A DNA stretch of 16,512 nucleotides from JAYWAM01 sp043782425 (GTDB lineage: Bacteria > Pseudomonadota > Gammaproteobacteria > Burkholderiales > Usitatibacteraceae). The DNA is taken from assembly GCA_043782425.1 (NCBI GenBank), contig JAYWAM010000121.1:1-16512 (forward strand). Direction: 5' to 3'. The position numbers and the translations under genes were made by a program. Positions 14,909 through 16,512 of the stretch are shown here, one piece after another (position 1 is the first letter of the stretch; each line of letters starts with the position of its first letter). The notes beneath the pieces were generated by a model. That model was given only the letters and a program-made list of their open reading frames with translations. It made no database searches and was not told where the DNA came from.

Positions 14909-14935
14909 ACCTCAAGGAGGAACGGTGGCGCCGTA

Positions 14936-15125
14936 GGGTGTGCTTCAAACTGATGTGGCGTATTTTCAATTCTCGATAGAAGCGTGAATACATTCAGCTG
15001 ATTTGTCATTCCCGCGAAAGCGGGAATCCATGTTCTGCTAGCAAAAAATGGTTCCCCGCTTTCGCGGGGATGACATTTGTTTGGAGGCTCCTTGAATTCG
15101 TTTCACATCAGTTTGAATCGCACCC
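14936..15125. mobile_element. MITE-like insertion with 22-bp inverted ends and 9-11 bp direct repeats
   Basis: The left end 14936-14957 (GGGTGTGCTTCAAACTGATGTG) and the right end 15104-15125 are inverted copies with 20 of 22 matches. They are flanked by the direct repeat GGCGCCGTA (14927-14935 and 15126-15134), which extends to 11 bp if the next GG is counted. This is the pattern of a transposed non-autonomous element with a target duplication. No coding capacity is seen in the 190 bp. The interior contains a separate inverted repeat pair (15004-15075). The parental transposase family cannot be identified from this window. Confidence 0.65.
15004..15075. repeat. dRS3-like inverted repeat pair nested in the MITE-like element
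   Basis: 15004-15029 and 15050-15075 are inverted copies with 23 of 26 matches, separated by 20 nt. Each half is itself a hairpin. The left one contains ATTCCC-N8-GGGAAT (15008-15027), the exact form of the neisserial dRS3 repeat; the right one contains CCCCGCGAAAGCGGGG on the minus strand. Such repeats are dispersed in many proteobacterial genomes and are recognised by some filamentous phage integration systems in Neisseria. In the spacer this could also act as a strong transcript hairpin. Confidence 0.7.
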
Positions 15126-15332
15126 GGCGCCGTAGGACGCGTTTGCACACGCTAGAAGAGAATCCACATGGTGAATCTACTGGCAAGCCTCGATCAGGCG
15201 GCCCTTTAACATAAACGCTGCACAGCCCGGCGCTGGCAAGTTTTCGCTCGCTCCCTGCTCAAGATCCTCTTCGCTGATTTTTGGCAGCGAACTGCATCAC
15301 ATTTTCTGAAAAATTCAGATAAAGCAAAAAAT

Positions 15333-16512
15333 ATGCTGCAACAGTACCTGCACTTTCTACGCCTGCCTGATGTTTCCCGCCTGGTCATCGTCGCCGGTCT
15401 TGCGCGCCTGCCCATAGGCGTGATCGGCCTGGCCATGCTGATGTTTTTACGTGAGTCGCTCGGCTCTTTTACGCTGGCCGGCAGCGTGGTCGGCGCCAGC
15501 TATATCGCCATGGCGCTTTGCGCGCCGGTTCAGGGGCGTCTTATCGACCGTCACGGGCCGCGCGTGACGCTGCTGGTGACGGGGCTGATTCAGCCGCTTG
15601 CCATGCTGGCGCTGCTCGCTTGCGTCAAGCTTGAGCTTCCCCTTGCGGCGCTGTTTGCCTGCGCCATTGTGGCGGGGGCGTTCTCCAGCCCCATTACAGT
15701 GTTGACGCGCACCATGTGGCGCTATCGCTTTGCAGACGAGGCGCAGCGCCGTCTTGCCTTCGCCATCGACGCGGTGATGATAGAAGCCAGCTTCATGCTC
15801 GGCCCGGCGCTGGTCGCCGCAGTGATCGCCTTTGCGCACCCGACTGCGGCCTACGTCATGGCTATCGTGATAGTGATTCTCGCCTTGCAGTTATTTCTGC
15901 GCTCGCCTGCGCTGCAATACTGGAAGCACGATGCGCATGCCGAGCGCCACCTGCTGGGGCCGCTCACCGAGCCGCGCCTGCTGCTGGTGTTTGTCATCAG
16001 CTTCGGTCTCACTTTCTGCTTTGGTCTGCTGGAGGTGGGTTATCCAGGTTACGCCACACACCTTAGCCTGCCCGCTCTGGGCGGCGTGCTGCTTGCCATC
16101 AATTCCGCCGGAAGCGCAACGGGCGGCGCCATCTATGGCGGGCTGCATCCGAAAATGTCCATCGAGCGGCAGTTCGCCTGCACGCTGGCCTTGATGGCGC
16201 TGCCTTTGATGCTGCATGTCTGGGTCGATCAGATTGCCGCTTTCGCCGTGGTGGCGTTTCTGGCCGGCATGGCCATCGCGCCCGCACTGACGGCGCAGAC
16301 GCTGCTAGTGTCGCGCCTTGCACCTGCAAAATACGCCACCGAAGCCTTCACCTGGTCATCGACCTTCATCGTCAGCGGCATAGGCGCGGGTATGGCGGTC
16401 GGCGGGGTATTGATAGAAAGCGTGGCCGTGAAGTCAGTCTTTGCGGCGGGCAGTGTGGTTGTGGCGGCGATGGCGGCCCTGGCATTGTTGCTGCCAGATA
16501 CGATCCAAACTG
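15333..16512 (+). CDS. Major facilitator superfamily transporter (3' end outside window)
   Basis: The open frame from ATG 15333 runs off the right edge after 393 residues, close to the usual length of about 400. The protein is almost entirely hydrophobic helices, consistent with 11-12 membrane spans, with a short cytoplasmic loop GRLIDRHGPR (68-77) matching MFS motif A and a hydrophilic central loop (about 191-213) dividing the halves. The segment EAFTWSSTFIVSGIGAG (337-353) is a recognisable feature of one bacterial MFS_1 subgroup. The frame is open back to a TAA at 15207 but has no ATG, GTG or TTG before 15333; the ribosome-binding site is weak. Substrate unknown; an efflux role is only a guess. 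Confidence 0.88.
   Translation, partial: MLQQYLHFLRLPDVSRLVIVAGLARLPIGVIGLAMLMFLRESLGSFTLAGSVVGASYIAMALCAPVQGRLIDRHGPRVTLLVTGLIQPLAMLALLACVKLELPLAALFACAIVAGAFSSPITVLTRTMWRYRFADEAQRRLAFAIDAVMIEASFMLGPALVAAVIAFAHPTAAYVMAIVIVILALQLFLRSPALQYWKHDAHAERHLLGPLTEPRLLLVFVISFGLTFCFGLLEVGYPGYATHLSLPALGGVLLAINSAGSATGGAIYGGLHPKMSIERQFACTLALMALPLMLHVWVDQIAAFAVVAFLAGMAIAPALTAQTLLVSRLAPAKYATEAFTWSSTFIVSGIGAGMAVGGVLIESVAVKSVFAAGSVVVAAMAALALLLPDTIQT

Larger units (their letters stand above)
14909..15332. other. 424-nt gene-free spacer before the MFS gene
   Basis: Apart from the MITE-like element and its nested repeats, the spacer holds a GTAGG-type half repeat at 15132-15152 and a 13-codon ORF (15168-15209). 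A short palindrome TCTGAA-AAA-TTCAGA (15305-15319) lies just upstream of the MFS start and could be a regulator site. No clear promoter was recognised. Confidence 0.5.

Noticed and set aside
15168..15209. 13-codon leader peptide before the MFS gene
   Set aside because: No regulatory codon run and no attenuator hairpin; could be chance.

Overview
The window looks like a chromosomal segment of a motile Gram-negative proteobacterium. Moderately GC-rich codon use, Sec signal peptides on periplasmic proteins, and short interspersed repeats (GTAGG-type hairpins and dRS3-like ATTCCC-N8-GGGAAT) suggest the beta/gamma group. I cannot name the genus.

Left part (1-3062, + strand): the last codons of a cut-off gene are followed by three tandem, full-length, paralogous periplasmic binding proteins of the PhnD-like (phosphate/phosphonate-binding) fold. 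Each has its own signal peptide and the same ACTGGAG ribosome-binding context. A hairpin repeat separates the third copy from the convergent chemotaxis genes.

Centre (3071-13077, - strand, read right to left): an almost complete chemotaxis cluster. The order is MCP-like transducer, cheY, STAS-domain protein, cheA, transmembrane MCP, cheW, [vapB-vapC toxin-antitoxin], a possible 35-codon ORF, cheR, cheD, cheB. Many junctions are tight: 4-nt ATGA overlaps at transducer/cheY and cheR/cheD, and stop codons inside or next to Shine-Dalgarno sequences at mcp/cheW and cheY/STAS. The arrangement recalls the Pseudomonas aeruginosa che2 cluster, including a MCP whose C-terminus (EFVKF) fits the CheR-tethering pentapeptide pattern. 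There is no separate cheZ. The MCP-like transducer carries a FQDxxxQ motif resembling the CheZ catalytic helix. CheA carries two LGxxLVxxG...LxxQ motifs resembling the MshEN cyclic-di-GMP-binding motif.

Right part (13331-16512): a Hanks-type Ser/Thr kinase (- strand) lies upstream of the chemotaxis cluster. Divergent from it are a small NTF2/SnoaL-fold protein and, after a 424-nt spacer, an MFS transporter that runs off the end. The spacer holds a roughly 190-bp MITE-like insertion with 22-bp inverted ends, a 9-11 bp flanking direct repeat and a nested dRS3-like repeat pair.

Overall the cluster probably makes one receptor-kinase array (MCP, CheW, CheA) with CheR/CheD/CheB adaptation and CheY output. 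The STAS protein, the Ser/Thr kinase and the MCP-like transducer may feed extra signals into it. Whether the binding-protein triplet supplies ligands to the MCP is an inference from proximity only.
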